Assembly (NCBI GenBank): GCA_024685385.1
Contig: JAIKVV010000079.1
Span: 62,001 to 126,000 of the forward strand
Reading direction: 5' to 3'
Length of the DNA stretch: 64,000 nucleotides
Origin: Saccharofermentans sp.
GTDB taxonomy: Bacteria > Bacillota > Clostridia > Saccharofermentanales > Saccharofermentanaceae
A program made the position numbers and the translations under genes. This document shows, piece after piece, positions 25,530 to 35,100 of the stretch; positions within the stretch are counted from its first letter, which is position 1, and each line of letters begins with the position of its first letter. The notes under the pieces are model-generated. The model had not been told where the DNA came from. It did no database searches and saw only the letters and a list, made by a program, of their open reading frames with translations.

Positions 25530-26756
25530 CTAAAGATCTCTTTCTGACTGAGTCATCTGATCTCCGTAAAATGATATCAGGAATCTGTAGTCCTGATCGC
25601 CGAATGTCAGTTTTTGATTATTCTTTATCTCGTAACTCTTGCCGGCGGAAAGGGCTTTATCTTCAATATATGTCGTATTTGAGCGGCTGAGGTCAGTCAG
25701 ATAATATCTGTCGTTGTCATATGTTATTGCAGCATGCTGTGATTCGACGGATTCTTCCTCTATCACTATGTCCGAAAGGAAGCGGTCCGACCCGATAGTG
25801 ACTTTATCCGTAAATATCGAAAAACTTTTTGTCTTGTCCGGATCTTCATTGTTCACGGAACGGATCGATGCGTAGTGAATGTCGTAGGAGAGGTCTTTTG
25901 CATTATCACAGGCCTTTCCGGTCGTTTCGGGTGAAAACAATATCTTACGTCTTAATTGCCCCTGGTCTTGTTTTGATATCGTTTTTGTTCCCTTATCCTT
26001 CCTGTCCAGCATGATAACGCGGAAAGTAAGGATAAGACCTGCTCCTGCGAATAGAACTGCTGCTTTTCGGCCGATTGAGACATAAGAATATACTGCGCAT
26101 ATAACGGTAAGCGAGGGGATTATGAGATCCCTTCTGATGCTCAAATGATCCTTATGAGGCCTCATGGCGGAAGTTGTTCTTATCGTCCTGCAGCAGTTTA
26201 GATACAGATCTTCATCACCGGTTGCAACAGCATGAAGCAAAGACTGTTTTTCATCCTCTGTTAGAACGTCAGAAATAAAACCGGTATTGATGAGCCGTTC
26301 CATGTCATTTATGTCAACAGCGGATAATCTCATTGAAGACATTCTGAATTCCAAAGGTCTGTAACAGCTCTTTAAGATTATGCCGTCCTTATCCGTATAG
26401 AGGTTTTCCGGGGATAAGACCAGCCCCTCGGGAGGGAGGAGCTTGTTCATTATCGTTATGAGCTGGATAAGAAGATTTCCGACAGCCTTTCGGCGCTGCC
26501 CGAGTTTTCTCCCGTGTGACGGAATATTCGGGAACTTGTTGTCATTTTGTCCGGTTGAGCCGAATTCGCTTATAGGGATCATTCCTGAATAATCAAATGA
26601 TAATTCGCGGATATCGCCATACCGGTTGATAAGACACGGAAGAAAACAGCCGGAGTCGTTACTCCCGATCACTGCCATGGCGTATTCACTGACAGATTCA
26701 TTTTCTGAAAGCGTCTCGATCGCAAAACAACCGAAAGGACCTTTTCTGTTGATCAT
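25530..26756 (-). CDS. DUF6382 - FHA domain protein of the tad operon
   Basis: The 408-residue protein has an N-terminal DUF6382-like domain (about 1-190). Two close hydrophobic segments follow (about 210-245). A C-terminal forkhead-associated domain (about 310-400) shows IGSDRFLSDIVI, SVESQHAAI and LSRSNTTYIE, which would bind a phosphothreonine. Such proteins are often encoded with clostridial tad pilus genes and may tie assembly to a Ser/Thr kinase; no kinase is in the window. The ATG at 26756 with GAGGTG is preferred to an upstream GTG at 26765. Last gene of the operon. Confidence 0.8.
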   Translation of the reverse strand: MINRKGPFGCFAIETLSENESVSEYAMAVIGSNDSGCFLPCLINRYGDIRELSFDYSGMIPISEFGSTGQNDNKFPNIPSHGRKLGQRRKAVGNLLIQLITIMNKLLPPEGLVLSPENLYTDKDGIILKSCYRPLEFRMSSMRLSAVDINDMERLINTGFISDVLTEDEKQSLLHAVATGDEDLYLNCCRTIRTTSAMRPHKDHLSIRRDLIIPSLTVICAVYSYVSIGRKAAVLFAGAGLILTFRVIMLDRKDKGTKTISKQDQGQLRRKILFSPETTGKACDNAKDLSYDIHYASIRSVNNEDPDKTKSFSIFTDKVTIGSDRFLSDIVIEEESVESQHAAITYDNDRYYLTDLSRSNTTYIEDKALSAGKSYEIKNNQKLTFGDQDYRFLISFYGDQMTQSERDL

Positions 26757-26783
26757 AAAAAACACCTCATCCGGCGGCCTGTT

Positions 26784-26957
26784 TCAGCCCAAAGCCGAAA
26801 CGACCTTATCTTCGTTGAAGCAGTACTTGATCACTTTGCCAGCGTAACTGGTGAGGCTTTCTCTGAATATAAGAGCCAAAGCCACCAAGACGGCAATGAT
26901 GATGACTACTTCAACAGTACCCATTCCTTTTTTGTTATGCTTGCTGATCTTTGTCAT
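26784..26957 (-). CDS. Flp-type (type IVb) pilin
   Basis: The protein is only 57 residues long. A short basic leader ends in HNKKG, then MGTVE starts the mature pilin. That is the G|xxxxE prepilin-peptidase site, with Glu at +5. A hydrophobic helix follows (about 15-31), then a short tail with one Cys. The start at 26957 has GGAGGTACC upstream. It lies between the TadBC fusion and the FHA gene, as the likely major subunit of the pilus. No prepilin peptidase is in the window. Confidence 0.85.
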   Translation of the reverse strand: MTKISKHNKKGMGTVEVVIIIAVLVALALIFRESLTSYAGKVIKYCFNEDKVVSALG

Positions 26958-26982
26958 AGTCGGTACCTCCTTTCTTTTTTGA

Positions 26983-28533
26983 TCATATAGCCATGGAAAT
27001 GATCGCTGGTGTTATGGCAACTATAAGTACGCATATGAAGTCCAATGTCATGGGAAGCAGCATCCCCAAAGATTCTCTTTCCTGTTTCTTCCTCGCTGCA
27101 TTTCTGCAGAGATTCCAGCAGGCTGAAGCTTGAAGAGAAAGAAGATTAAGGACTTCAGCCGTACCGAGCCTGCCGTATCTTGCGACGAGGAGCAGGGCTG
27201 CCTGTGCTTCGGGTATCTGTGTCCTGATGGAAAAGTTTTCAACTGCTTCAGAGGCGGATTGGCCACTTAATATGCCTGCTCTCATTGCCTTTATCTCATA
27301 TGAAATGCTGCCTTGTTCATCAAATGCTTTTGAGCATATCTCGATCGATTTCGGGAGCTGCAGCCCTGCTTCGAGCAATGTTGACATCAGACAGAGAAAG
27401 AGGGGGATATCTCTCATAAGGTCCTCATGTTTCCGCCTGACTTTTGATCTGACATCCGTGATGTTGAGGAAAAACATGACGGCCATTGCAGGAAGCGCAA
27501 GAATCCCGGGTTTGCCGGCCGCTCCCGCAACTGCAAATGCCAGAAGCCCCGTGACGGAAGTCGTTATCATCTGTTTTCGGAGATACTTTTCATATTCCGT
27601 TTTCGGATTGACATTAAGCTCGCTGAACATGGTATGGCGTTTTGCAGTCAATGATGCAGGCAGTATCGATGTCATGAGGTCTGCAAGAGGAGTCTTTCTT
27701 GAAACTTTATATTCATCGCCTTTATCATTCCTGCGTGGGGTGTCCTGCGAATGCGTCATGAACCTGAACAGGAGGGCGGAAGCTATGATGCAGAGAACGA
27801 ATGCAACGGCCATCATGAGCTTTCCGGCATTTGAAGATCTGGCTTCGGCAAGATAGTTGCTGCTCATCTGATTAAGTGCGAATGTTATCGCAAAGGGCAT
27901 GATGCATAGCATGCATGCTTCGGCGTTCTTCCCGGCATTTTCAGCATTAATATCATTATGAACGGCATTCATCTCAGACAACATCTGGCAGGAAGACCTC
28001 AAGATCGCAAGAGTGCTGCTTCCGATCCTTCCCGAGATTGATAAAGCATGGAAGACGGGAACAGTCTCAGGGAAGTTTAAGTCTTCCGCAAATTCACTTA
28101 AAACCTTTTCAGAATCGATATGCATCTTCAGTTTGTTTTCCATGCTGACAAGAGGTCTGATCAATGGGCTTCTCCTGCCGAAAGTGTGTTCTATCACAGG
28201 CCTTACGAGCGTTAATGATTTTTCGACCGAGTAACCTGAACTTACGCCTGTGCATAAGACCTGCAGCAATACGAGCAGCTGTGTCCGCATCTGCTCATAT
28301 GAGCTGTTATATATGCGGTAGACGGTTTCTTTCCAGGGGAAGAAGGCCAGGATCAGGGCGGACAGCAACCTTATCCTTACTGAGTCCATGAACATGGACG
28401 AAAGGAAGAATACCGCAGATGCAAAGACAGGGTATATCCATATGTAACGGAGCAGCGCTTTGTGCCGCTCGTTGATCTCAATATGAATAGCTCCGGCAGG
28501 CTTCAAGATCTTCGATACCGGCAATCCTTTCAA
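26983..28533 (-). CDS. TadB-TadC fusion, type II/IV pilus inner-membrane platform
   Basis: One 516-residue reading frame contains two T2SSF domains. The first is about residues 80-250, with LLVLLQVLCTGVSSGYSVEKS. The second is about 355-510, with IPLFLCLMSTLLEAGLQLPKS. Each is followed by a membrane helix, and a hydrophobic pair lies between. In most tad loci these are separate proteins, TadB and TadC. The platform lets the CpaF motor extract and stack pilin subunits. TTG at 28533 is favoured because AGGAGG ends 8 nt before it; GTG at 28542 touches that site. It overlaps cpaF by 56 bp. Confidence 0.85.
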   Translation of the reverse strand: MKGLPVSKILKPAGAIHIEINERHKALLRYIWIYPVFASAVFFLSSMFMDSVRIRLLSALILAFFPWKETVYRIYNSSYEQMRTQLLVLLQVLCTGVSSGYSVEKSLTLVRPVIEHTFGRRSPLIRPLVSMENKLKMHIDSEKVLSEFAEDLNFPETVPVFHALSISGRIGSSTLAILRSSCQMLSEMNAVHNDINAENAGKNAEACMLCIMPFAITFALNQMSSNYLAEARSSNAGKLMMAVAFVLCIIASALLFRFMTHSQDTPRRNDKGDEYKVSRKTPLADLMTSILPASLTAKRHTMFSELNVNPKTEYEKYLRKQMITTSVTGLLAFAVAGAAGKPGILALPAMAVMFFLNITDVRSKVRRKHEDLMRDIPLFLCLMSTLLEAGLQLPKSIEICSKAFDEQGSISYEIKAMRAGILSGQSASEAVENFSIRTQIPEAQAALLLVARYGRLGTAEVLNLLSLQASACWNLCRNAARKKQERESLGMLLPMTLDFICVLIVAITPAIISMAI

Positions 28534-29683
28534 GCTGACCACCTCCTTTGTCTGTTGCGAAAAGGACCTTTGTGTTGAAATTCTGCCCGGACGATCTTAA
28601 TACCTGACAGACTTCATCTATATATCTTTTCCCGTCTCTTGATCTTGTGATGTGGAGTATGATGTCAACACCCATCGAGATCTGTGAGACGATGGCTTCA
28701 TAGGGCAGGTTGGATCCCGACATTACCATGACTGTCAGGCGGTCGAGCATCTCTTTGCATGAGTTGGCATGTCCCGTGCACATGGATCCGGGATGTCCCG
28801 TGTTAAGGGCCTGGATCATGTCGGCGCTTTCGGCGCCCCTTACTTCACCTACTATGATGCGGTCAGGCCTCATCCTTAAAGCTGCTCTGATCATCATCCT
28901 GATGTTGACTTCGCCGGAGCCGTCGGGACCCGGGAGCCTGCTTTCCATCCTTACCAGGTTTTCGATGCACTTGAGATTTAATTCGGCCGAATCCTCGATC
29001 GTTACGACACGTTCGGTAGGAGGGATAAAATCAGAAAGACAATTAAGAAAAGTTGTCTTTCCGGAACCTGTTCCGCCGCAAAGGAAAACCGTCTTCCTGT
29101 TCTTTACGCACTCGGACAGAAATCTTGCGCATTCTTCGCTTATGAAGCCGTTTCTTATGAGCGATGCGATATCATGCGATATCCCCGTGAACTTCCTTAT
29201 CGTTACGATCGGTCCGTCCGGTGCGACGGGAGGGAGGACGGCATTTGCTCTCGATCCGTCGGGGAGCCTTAAGTCAGCTATCGGATTTGCTTCGTTCAAA
29301 GGTCTGTTGCGGTTAGCGAAAAATGCGGATATGACCGTTGTAAGATGTTTGGCATCCCTGAAGCGGAGAGCAGATCTAAAAAGCTTGCCGTCCCTTTCGA
29401 AAAAGACCTTATCAGGTCCGTTTACCATGATCTCGGTAACGGAGGGATCTTCCATAAGAGGCTCGATCGCATCAAGGCGTCTTAACGAATTGAAGACCGT
29501 ACCTGCGAGGATGCGCCTTTCGTTCAAGGTCATCTTGAGTTCTTTTGCCCTGTCCGATATAACGTTGGCTATGATCTCTTTAAGTTCGTCGTCTGTAGGA
29601 TCCGCGCCGGTCTTGATGGCATTCAGGACATAGTAAGTCATCTGCTCCTTGATGTCTTCTGGACTATACTGCGTTCTTGCCAT
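28478..29683 (-). CDS. CpaF/TadA-family pilus assembly ATPase
   Basis: The 401-residue secretion ATPase of the GspE superfamily has Walker A GGTGSGKTT (about 200-208), an acidic box at EDSAEL, Walker B RIIVGEVRG (about 273-281) and the His box GHANS. The helical N-terminal region (1-75) precedes the DPSVTEIMVNG segment typical of CpaF. It drives pilus assembly from the cytoplasm. It overlaps its upstream neighbour by 20 bp and its downstream neighbour by about 56 bp, so the genes are tightly coupled. Confidence 0.92.
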   Translation of the reverse strand: MARTQYSPEDIKEQMTYYVLNAIKTGADPTDDELKEIIANVISDRAKELKMTLNERRILAGTVFNSLRRLDAIEPLMEDPSVTEIMVNGPDKVFFERDGKLFRSALRFRDAKHLTTVISAFFANRNRPLNEANPIADLRLPDGSRANAVLPPVAPDGPIVTIRKFTGISHDIASLIRNGFISEECARFLSECVKNRKTVFLCGGTGSGKTTFLNCLSDFIPPTERVVTIEDSAELNLKCIENLVRMESRLPGPDGSGEVNIRMMIRAALRMRPDRIIVGEVRGAESADMIQALNTGHPGSMCTGHANSCKEMLDRLTVMVMSGSNLPYEAIVSQISMGVDIILHITRSRDGKRYIDEVCQVLRSSGQNFNTKVLFATDKGGGQLERIAGIEDLEACRSYSY

Positions 29684-30545
29684 ATTCTGCCGTCCTTTCT
29701 GAAGTCAGGATGACTTCGGCAGTAACATCGTGAGGAAGGGATCTGTTGAGCCTGGAAATGAAATCCTGAAGACCCGGTGACAATGTATGGATTAGAACTA
29801 TTACACGGTCGGCGGATCCCGAGATGCTCAGCATGTCTTTGCTGCTGAATGAGTCCAGTACGGCAAGGACGGAGAGAGACATGGAATCAGATGTTGCAAG
29901 TTCCGAGGCAGCGTTCAGGATCCTGGTTACTCCCGCAGCTCCGATGTCATGACAGATGTCGGGATCGGCCGTTCCTCCCGGCGTAAGATATCCCGTTGAA
30001 TCCCGGTGAACATAGGACAGGATGTCATCCCCTTTAAACTTTCTTGACCTTGAAAGACGGAGAAGATCGTTCATGTTCTCGGATTCTTTGTTCCCGATAC
30101 CGTAACCTCCGGTAAAATCCAGCCTCAGAGGAACATCATATTCATAGGGATCTTTCAGGGTGCTGATGTATCTTTCGCGTTCTTCGCGGTATACGAATGA
30201 CAATAATACGGTTATCTTCGATCCCGGTTTATCGGACATATTGACCGGCGTGACCTTTGAAGATATTCCCAGAGCGCGTGACAGGCTCTGACAATCGATG
30301 ATCCCTTTATCGTTGAACAGGCATATTGCATCAGGATCCCCGGTATCTTCGGTCTTAAACTGCCTCTGATCGAAAAGGGTCTTTTCGAATTCGCAGAATC
30401 TCTCGGATTCGTCGCCGGACCCTGCCGGGACATCCGGTCTTGTGAACCTCATGATGTATGCTTCAGGGAAATAGTACCCCAGGCGTTGCCTTAACAAAGC
30501 AAATAAGTATTCATCTTTCTCGAAAATCCTGATACCGAATGCCAT
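29664..30545 (-). CDS. TadZ/CpaE-like protein lacking the P-loop
   Basis: The 293-residue protein is the first gene of the tad operon. It shows the overall pattern of CpaE/TadZ proteins: a receiver-like N-terminal region (1-100), then a MinD-like domain beginning at KITVLLSF. The KGGVGKT/S nucleotide loop is absent; YREERER stands in its place. TadZ positions pili at the pole in other bacteria. Here it may act as a non-ATPase scaffold. GGAGGAACAG precedes the ATG. Assignment rests largely on context. Confidence 0.6.
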   Translation of the reverse strand: MAFGIRIFEKDEYLFALLRQRLGYYFPEAYIMRFTRPDVPAGSGDESERFCEFEKTLFDQRQFKTEDTGDPDAICLFNDKGIIDCQSLSRALGISSKVTPVNMSDKPGSKITVLLSFVYREERERYISTLKDPYEYDVPLRLDFTGGYGIGNKESENMNDLLRLSRSRKFKGDDILSYVHRDSTGYLTPGGTADPDICHDIGAAGVTRILNAASELATSDSMSLSVLAVLDSFSSKDMLSISGSADRVIVLIHTLSPGLQDFISRLNRSLPHDVTAEVILTSERTAEYGKNAV

Positions 30546-30583
30546 AATCTGTTCCTCCTTGCCCTGATCGATTTTGTGGTTAA

Positions 30584-30646
30584 ATCATACATCGCGAAAC
30601 AGGCCAAAAATCTCACAAAATCTCACAAAATCTCACAAAGTCTCAG
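30584..30646 (-). promoter_or_regulatory. Tad operon promoter with phased GTGAGA repeats
   Basis: Read on the minus strand, TTTTGTGAGA occurs at a 10-bp period (plus-strand TCTCACAAAA at 30611, 30621 and 30631, and a partial at 30641). The last unit ends where a -35 would lie, 17 nt from TATGAT (plus 30584-30589). The -35 itself is poor (GATTTT). This suggests an activator bound to same-face repeats. Confidence 0.5.
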
Positions 30647-30661
30647 TTTTCGCAAGACGGG

Positions 30662-30690
30662 TTACATTTGAGATGTTTTTGAGATAAAAT
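30662..30690 (+). promoter_or_regulatory. Promoter of metK
   Basis: TTACAT (30662-30667) and TAAAAT (30685-30690) are 17 nt apart. Two TTTGAGA-like units lie in the spacer (30667-30673 and 30678-30684). No S-box SAM riboswitch is present in the short leader. Confidence 0.55.
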
Positions 30691-30723
30691 TAGTTGTTAA
30701 AATGATTTTTGAGGTGAATATAT

Positions 30724-31917
30724 ATGAGAAACAGAAAAGGAAAATGGTTATTTACATCCGAATCGGTAACCGAAGGACATCCCGATAAGGTCTGTGACCA
30801 GATATCGGATTCCATCCTGGATGCGATCCTTACTCAGGACAGCAGCGCGCGCGTTGCATGTGAAACATGCTGCACAACGGGAATGGTCCTTGTAATGGGC
30901 GAGATCACTACATCTGCTTATGTCGATATCCCTTCCATCGTCAGAAACAGGCTCAAGGAGATAGGTTACGACAAGGAAGCAGGTTTTGACTGTGATTCCG
31001 TTGCCGTCATCACTTCGATCGACGAACAGTCTCCCGATATCGCGATGGGCGTTGATAAGTCCCTGGAGACAAGGCAGGATGATCAGGATACTCCGGATAA
31101 CGGCGCGGGAGATCAGGGCCTGATGTTCGGTTATGCAAATGACGATACCGAAGAACTCATGCCTCTCCCGATATCACTTGCACAGAAACTTGCAAAGAGG
31201 CTTGCCATCTTAAGAAAGTCAGGGAATGCACCTTTCTTAAGACCTGACGGCAAGAGCCAGGTTACCGTAGAATACTTGGATGATAAAGCAGTAAGGATCG
31301 ATACGGTCGTCGTATCCACGCAGCACAGCGAGGACATAAGTCAGGAAGACTTACGTGATTTCGTCATCGAACAGATCATCAAACCCGTAATTCCCGAAAA
31401 CATGATCGATAAGGATACCAAGATCTTCGTTAATCCCACCGGAAGATTTGTCGTCGGAGGACCTCAGGGAGATTCGGGTCTTACAGGCCGCAAGATCATT
31501 GTCGATACATATGGCGGATTTGCCCGCCACGGCGGCGGAGCATTCTCAGGAAAGGATCCTACGAAAGTTGACAGATCCGCAGCATATGCAGCAAGACATA
31601 TTGCAAAGAACGTTGTTGCCGCAGGACTTGCCAAAGAATGTGAGATCCAGCTCGCATATGCTATAGGCGTAGCTCAGCCTGTATCGGTCATGGCTGATAC
31701 TTTCGGAACGGGCATCGTTCCCGATGAAAAGATATCTGCTGCAGTCAAGGAGGTCTTCGACTTAAGACCTACTTCCATAATCCGTGATCTTGATCTTAAG
31801 AGACCCATCTATTCGGATATCGCAAGTTACGGACATTTCGGAAGATCCGATCTTGATCTTCCCTGGGAGAAGTGCGATAAGACTGATGCGATCAGAGCTG
31901 CTTTGGGCCTGAACTGA
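30724..31917 (+). CDS. metK: S-adenosylmethionine synthetase
   Basis: The 397-residue enzyme makes S-adenosylmethionine from methionine and ATP. Seen are [12 protein letters not shown] near the N-terminus, [12 protein letters not shown] in the middle, and the phosphate loop [16 protein letters not shown]. Length matches the family. GAGGTG lies 7 nt before the ATG. recD2 starts 16 nt downstream without a terminator, so they may share a transcript. Confidence 0.96.
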   Translation: MRNRKGKWLFTSESVTEGHPDKVCDQISDSILDAILTQDSSARVACETCCTTGMVLVMGEITTSAYVDIPSIVRNRLKEIGYDKEAGFDCDSVAVITSIDEQSPDIAMGVDKSLETRQDDQDTPDNGAGDQGLMFGYANDDTEELMPLPISLAQKLAKRLAILRKSGNAPFLRPDGKSQVTVEYLDDKAVRIDTVVVSTQHSEDISQEDLRDFVIEQIIKPVIPENMIDKDTKIFVNPTGRFVVGGPQGDSGLTGRKIIVDTYGGFARHGGGAFSGKDPTKVDRSAAYAARHIAKNVVAAGLAKECEIQLAYAIGVAQPVSVMADTFGTGIVPDEKISAAVKEVFDLRPTSIIRDLDLKRPIYSDIASYGHFGRSDLDLPWEKCDKTDAIRAALGLN

Positions 31918-31933
31918 TCCCTTTTTCCGGACC

Positions 31934-34276
31934 ATGAATACGGATGATAAGACAGGCGTTCTGACTTCGCTTGATGTTTCCGATATCGGATCATCTGTTG
32001 AGGATGCCGTCGTTGAAGTCCGTAAGGTTTTCTATGTGTCTTCCGACGGGAGATTCATATCTTTTGCCGCGGGGAATTTCAGCTGTGTATCAAGACTCGG
32101 AAAGCCTGTTGCTGACGGAATGAGATACAGGGTCTCGGGGACCGTAGGGGAATATAAGGGCAAGGCATCTCTTGAATTATCATCGATAGAGGCTTTTGAT
32201 GAGGAAGAAAAAGAAACTGCCGCTGCTTTGCGCTTCATCGAATATCTGAAAGATAAGTCCTGCGGGGTTGCGGATAAAGAAATAGCATCTGTTCTTAAGG
32301 ATAATATCATCGACGAGATCCTTCAGTATGATAAGAAAGAATTCAAGGAAAAGCATAAGTTCGCAAAAGCAAAAAGAGAAGACCTGAAGATCCTCCACGA
32401 TCTTATTGAAAAAGGCCCTGACATGAGCAGAAGGATCATGGGCCTTGTCAAGGCAGGATTTTCCTCGCCTTCTATCAAGCGCTGCAGGAAAGCCGGGCTC
32501 CTTGATGACGATATCCTAAGGGATAATCCTTATTCCATGTATTTCGGAGGGATAGCTTCTTTTGCCGAATGTGACAGGCTTGCAGGAGAATACGGCATAG
32601 ATCCTGAATTCGAATTCAGGCTTGAAGCCATGGCCTTATCGGCCGTAAACGATATCTGTTATAAGAAAAGCTCAACATATGCAGGCGCATCAGAGTACGC
32701 CAATGCCATGAAGATGATCCTCAGGGATTCGGATCCCGCATCTTTTTCGGATACCGACGATAATCTCATCTTCGATGCCGCAAGGAGGGCTGCCGCTAAC
32801 GGCAGGCTGAATATCTACAGGACAGACAGGGGGATCATCGAGGATTGTGATGTTACTGATGAAGGAGCGAGACTGGCAGCCTCACAGTTTTACTATTACG
32901 AAGCATCAGCCTCCGAGTCCGTCTGCGATCTCATTGATTCTGAAGTGCCGATACCTTCCAGAAATGAAGCCTTTGAGGTTATGGATAAGATAGCCGATGA
33001 AATGGGCATCGTGCTTGACGGTTCCCAAAGGGAAGCCGTCTATATGGCGATGTATCAGCCTTTGTGCGTCATAACCGGCGGCCCGGGCAGCGGAAAGACT
33101 ACCATCATGGGCGTCCTTGGAAGGTTTTTCGAGGAGAGAAAGATAAAGGTTGCTTTTGCAGCCCCGACGGGAAGAGCAGCAAAAAGGCTTTCCGATTCTG
33201 CGGGTGTAGAAGCGAAGACCATTCACAGGCTCCTTGAGATCACTCCTGATGTGTTTAACGATTCTTTCAGTTTCGGCAAGGACAGTTCAAATCCGATAGA
33301 TGCAAGGGTCATAGTGATAGACGAGATGTCCATGGTCGACAGCGCACTGTTTTCGCGTTTTCTTGATGCGGTGGCCGAAGGAACATCTCTGATACTCGTA
33401 GGAGACCCGAATCAGCTGCCTTCTGTAGGCCCCGGCAATGTTCTTTCGGATCTTATCGGATGTCCTTCTGTCCCGCACATTCATCTTGAGTACCAGCACA
33501 GATCCGATTCAGAAGGCTCGATCGCGGCAAATGCCGCAAGGATCCTGGAATCCTCAGATCTTCTTTGTGACAACAGCAGTTTCCGTCTGGTAGATGTTCC
33601 TGATGAAAAAGAAGCTCTGGAAATATTATTGGGATTCTGTGACCGGATGGATCTTACGGACGATGACTATGCCGTCCTAACTCCCACAAAAGATGACAGA
33701 TCGCTTCTTTCGACGGGACATCTTAATGCGGAACTTCAGAAGATGAGATTAGCCAAGACTAAGATCCGCAAAGGAAAAGAAGGGAAAGCCCTGCAAAAAG
33801 GAGACAGCGTCTATTACGTCGGGGACCGCGTAATGCAGATGCGAAATGACTATAAATTGGAATGGACCAATCCCGGATCTGACGAGGAAGAAGGAATAGG
33901 CGTATATAACGGCGAGATAGGCATCATAACGGAATTATCTGCTTCAAAAAAGAAGAGATCAGTTACCGTCATGTTTGAAGACGGCAAGATCGTGGAATAT
34001 GAAGGTGAGAGCATAGCTGACTTATCTCTTGCATATGCCGTTACCGTTCATAAGGCACAGGGCTGTGAGTTTGATACGGTATTCATTGTTCTCGGAAACG
34101 TAAATAATCTTCTGAGACAAAGAAGGCTGCTTTATACTGCCGTGACAAGAGGGAAGAATAACGTGGTGATAATAGACGTTGCAAGCAGCATAAAGCGCTA
34201 TCTGAATAATACAAGGGAAGAGAGAAGACCGTCCTCGCTCGGGGATTTTCTGAAGATAAATACAGGAGACATGTGA
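31934..34276 (+). CDS. recD2: RecD2-like DNA helicase (superfamily 1B)
   Basis: The 780-residue helicase has an OB-like N-terminal domain (about 1-90) and helix-hairpin-helix modules (about 100-260). The helicase core has Walker A GGPGSGKTT (about 380), DEMSM (about 463), GDPNQLPSVGPG and a C-terminal VTVHKAQGCEFD motif ending in AVTRGK. RecD2 proteins act in DNA repair in bacteria lacking RecBC and move 5' to 3'. No strong ribosome site is seen before the ATG, consistent with coupling to metK. Confidence 0.92.
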   Translation: MNTDDKTGVLTSLDVSDIGSSVEDAVVEVRKVFYVSSDGRFISFAAGNFSCVSRLGKPVADGMRYRVSGTVGEYKGKASLELSSIEAFDEEEKETAAALRFIEYLKDKSCGVADKEIASVLKDNIIDEILQYDKKEFKEKHKFAKAKREDLKILHDLIEKGPDMSRRIMGLVKAGFSSPSIKRCRKAGLLDDDILRDNPYSMYFGGIASFAECDRLAGEYGIDPEFEFRLEAMALSAVNDICYKKSSTYAGASEYANAMKMILRDSDPASFSDTDDNLIFDAARRAAANGRLNIYRTDRGIIEDCDVTDEGARLAASQFYYYEASASESVCDLIDSEVPIPSRNEAFEVMDKIADEMGIVLDGSQREAVYMAMYQPLCVITGGPGSGKTTIMGVLGRFFEERKIKVAFAAPTGRAAKRLSDSAGVEAKTIHRLLEITPDVFNDSFSFGKDSSNPIDARVIVIDEMSMVDSALFSRFLDAVAEGTSLILVGDPNQLPSVGPGNVLSDLIGCPSVPHIHLEYQHRSDSEGSIAANAARILESSDLLCDNSSFRLVDVPDEKEALEILLGFCDRMDLTDDDYAVLTPTKDDRSLLSTGHLNAELQKMRLAKTKIRKGKEGKALQKGDSVYYVGDRVMQMRNDYKLEWTNPGSDEEEGIGVYNGEIGIITELSASKKKRSVTVMFEDGKIVEYEGESIADLSLAYAVTVHKAQGCEFDTVFIVLGNVNNLLRQRRLLYTAVTRGKNNVVIIDVASSIKRYLNNTREERRPSSLGDFLKINTGDM

Positions 34277-34277
34277 T

Positions 34278-35039
34278 ATGTCCCTGATCCGGGAAGCGGT
34301 TGAATGGCTTTTGCCTCACAAGTGTGATATATGCGGAAAAGTTGCAGATGTAACCGCAGATGACATTCCGGGTTATAAAGACATATACGGACGGATATTT
34401 AATGAGCAACCAGGGTTATATATCTGCGGAAAGTGCTTTTCGCAACTCGTTCCTCTTGAAGGGCTGAAAGGATGGACTTTGTGTCTTTCGGATCCCATGA
34501 GCGGTGACCCTTATCCCGAACTTGCTCTTTTCGCGCCGTTTCCTTATGACGAGATCTGTGAAAAAGCTATTCCTGCAATTAAGTTCAGGAACAGGAAAGA
34601 GATTGCAAGGCTTTTCGGGATAATCTTGGGTAAGACCGTAAGGGATAATGGTATAAAGGCGGATCTGGTTGCGGCCGTCCCTCTGTCTGAAGAAAGATTC
34701 CTCGAACGAGGATTCAACCAGGCTGAAGAGATTGCCCGTCCGGTAGCCTATGCAACCGGAGTTCCGTTTGCGACCGGGCTCCTGGAGAGATGCATCGATA
34801 CAAGGAAACAAACGGAGTTAAAGGGCGGAGAAGCCAGGTTTCTCAACGTCAAAGGGGCATTTGCTCTTTCAGCGGAATGGGATGTAACGGACCTTACTAT
34901 ACTGTTAACGGATGATGTAGCCACGACGGGGGCAACTTTGCACGAAGCGGCGAAAGTCCTCCTTGATGCGGGAGCAGCTAAGGTGCTCTGCATCGCCTTT
35001 GCCAGCAACAGGACGGTAAAGAATAAGGAGACTGTGTGA
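34278..35039 (+). CDS. comFC: ComFC-like phosphoribosyltransferase-fold protein
   Basis: The 253-residue protein has an N-terminal zinc-finger region (cysteines in CDICGK and ICGKC) followed by a phosphoribosyltransferase fold. The PRPP-type loop LLTDDVATTGATL is at about 212-224, with FLERGFNQAEEIA before it. In competent bacteria ComFC works with the ComFA helicase in DNA uptake. No ComFA is next to it here. It follows recD2 by 1 nt. A separately promoted structured RNA lies just downstream. Confidence 0.9.
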   Translation: MSLIREAVEWLLPHKCDICGKVADVTADDIPGYKDIYGRIFNEQPGLYICGKCFSQLVPLEGLKGWTLCLSDPMSGDPYPELALFAPFPYDEICEKAIPAIKFRNRKEIARLFGIILGKTVRDNGIKADLVAAVPLSEERFLERGFNQAEEIARPVAYATGVPFATGLLERCIDTRKQTELKGGEARFLNVKGAFALSAEWDVTDLTILLTDDVATTGATLHEAAKVLLDAGAAKVLCIAFASNRTVKNKETV

Positions 35040-35066
35040 CATTTTTGCTTATTCCGATAATATTCT

Positions 35067-35094
35067 TTGAATATCCGCACGTTTATTTTATAAT
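35067..35094 (+). promoter_or_regulatory. Promoter of the structured RNA
   Basis: TTGAAT (35067-35072) and a consensus TATAAT (35089-35094) are 16 nt apart, predicting a start near 35101, right where dense base pairing begins. Confidence 0.75.
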
Positions 35095-35100
35095 TAGAGT

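Noticed and set aside
28710..29633. 307-codon plus-strand frame opposite cpaF
   Set aside because: It is antisense to CpaF with all its motifs; Ser/Leu-rich shadow product without a ribosome site.
30691..30723. SAM riboswitch before metK
   Set aside because: The leader is about 30 nt and has no S-box structure.
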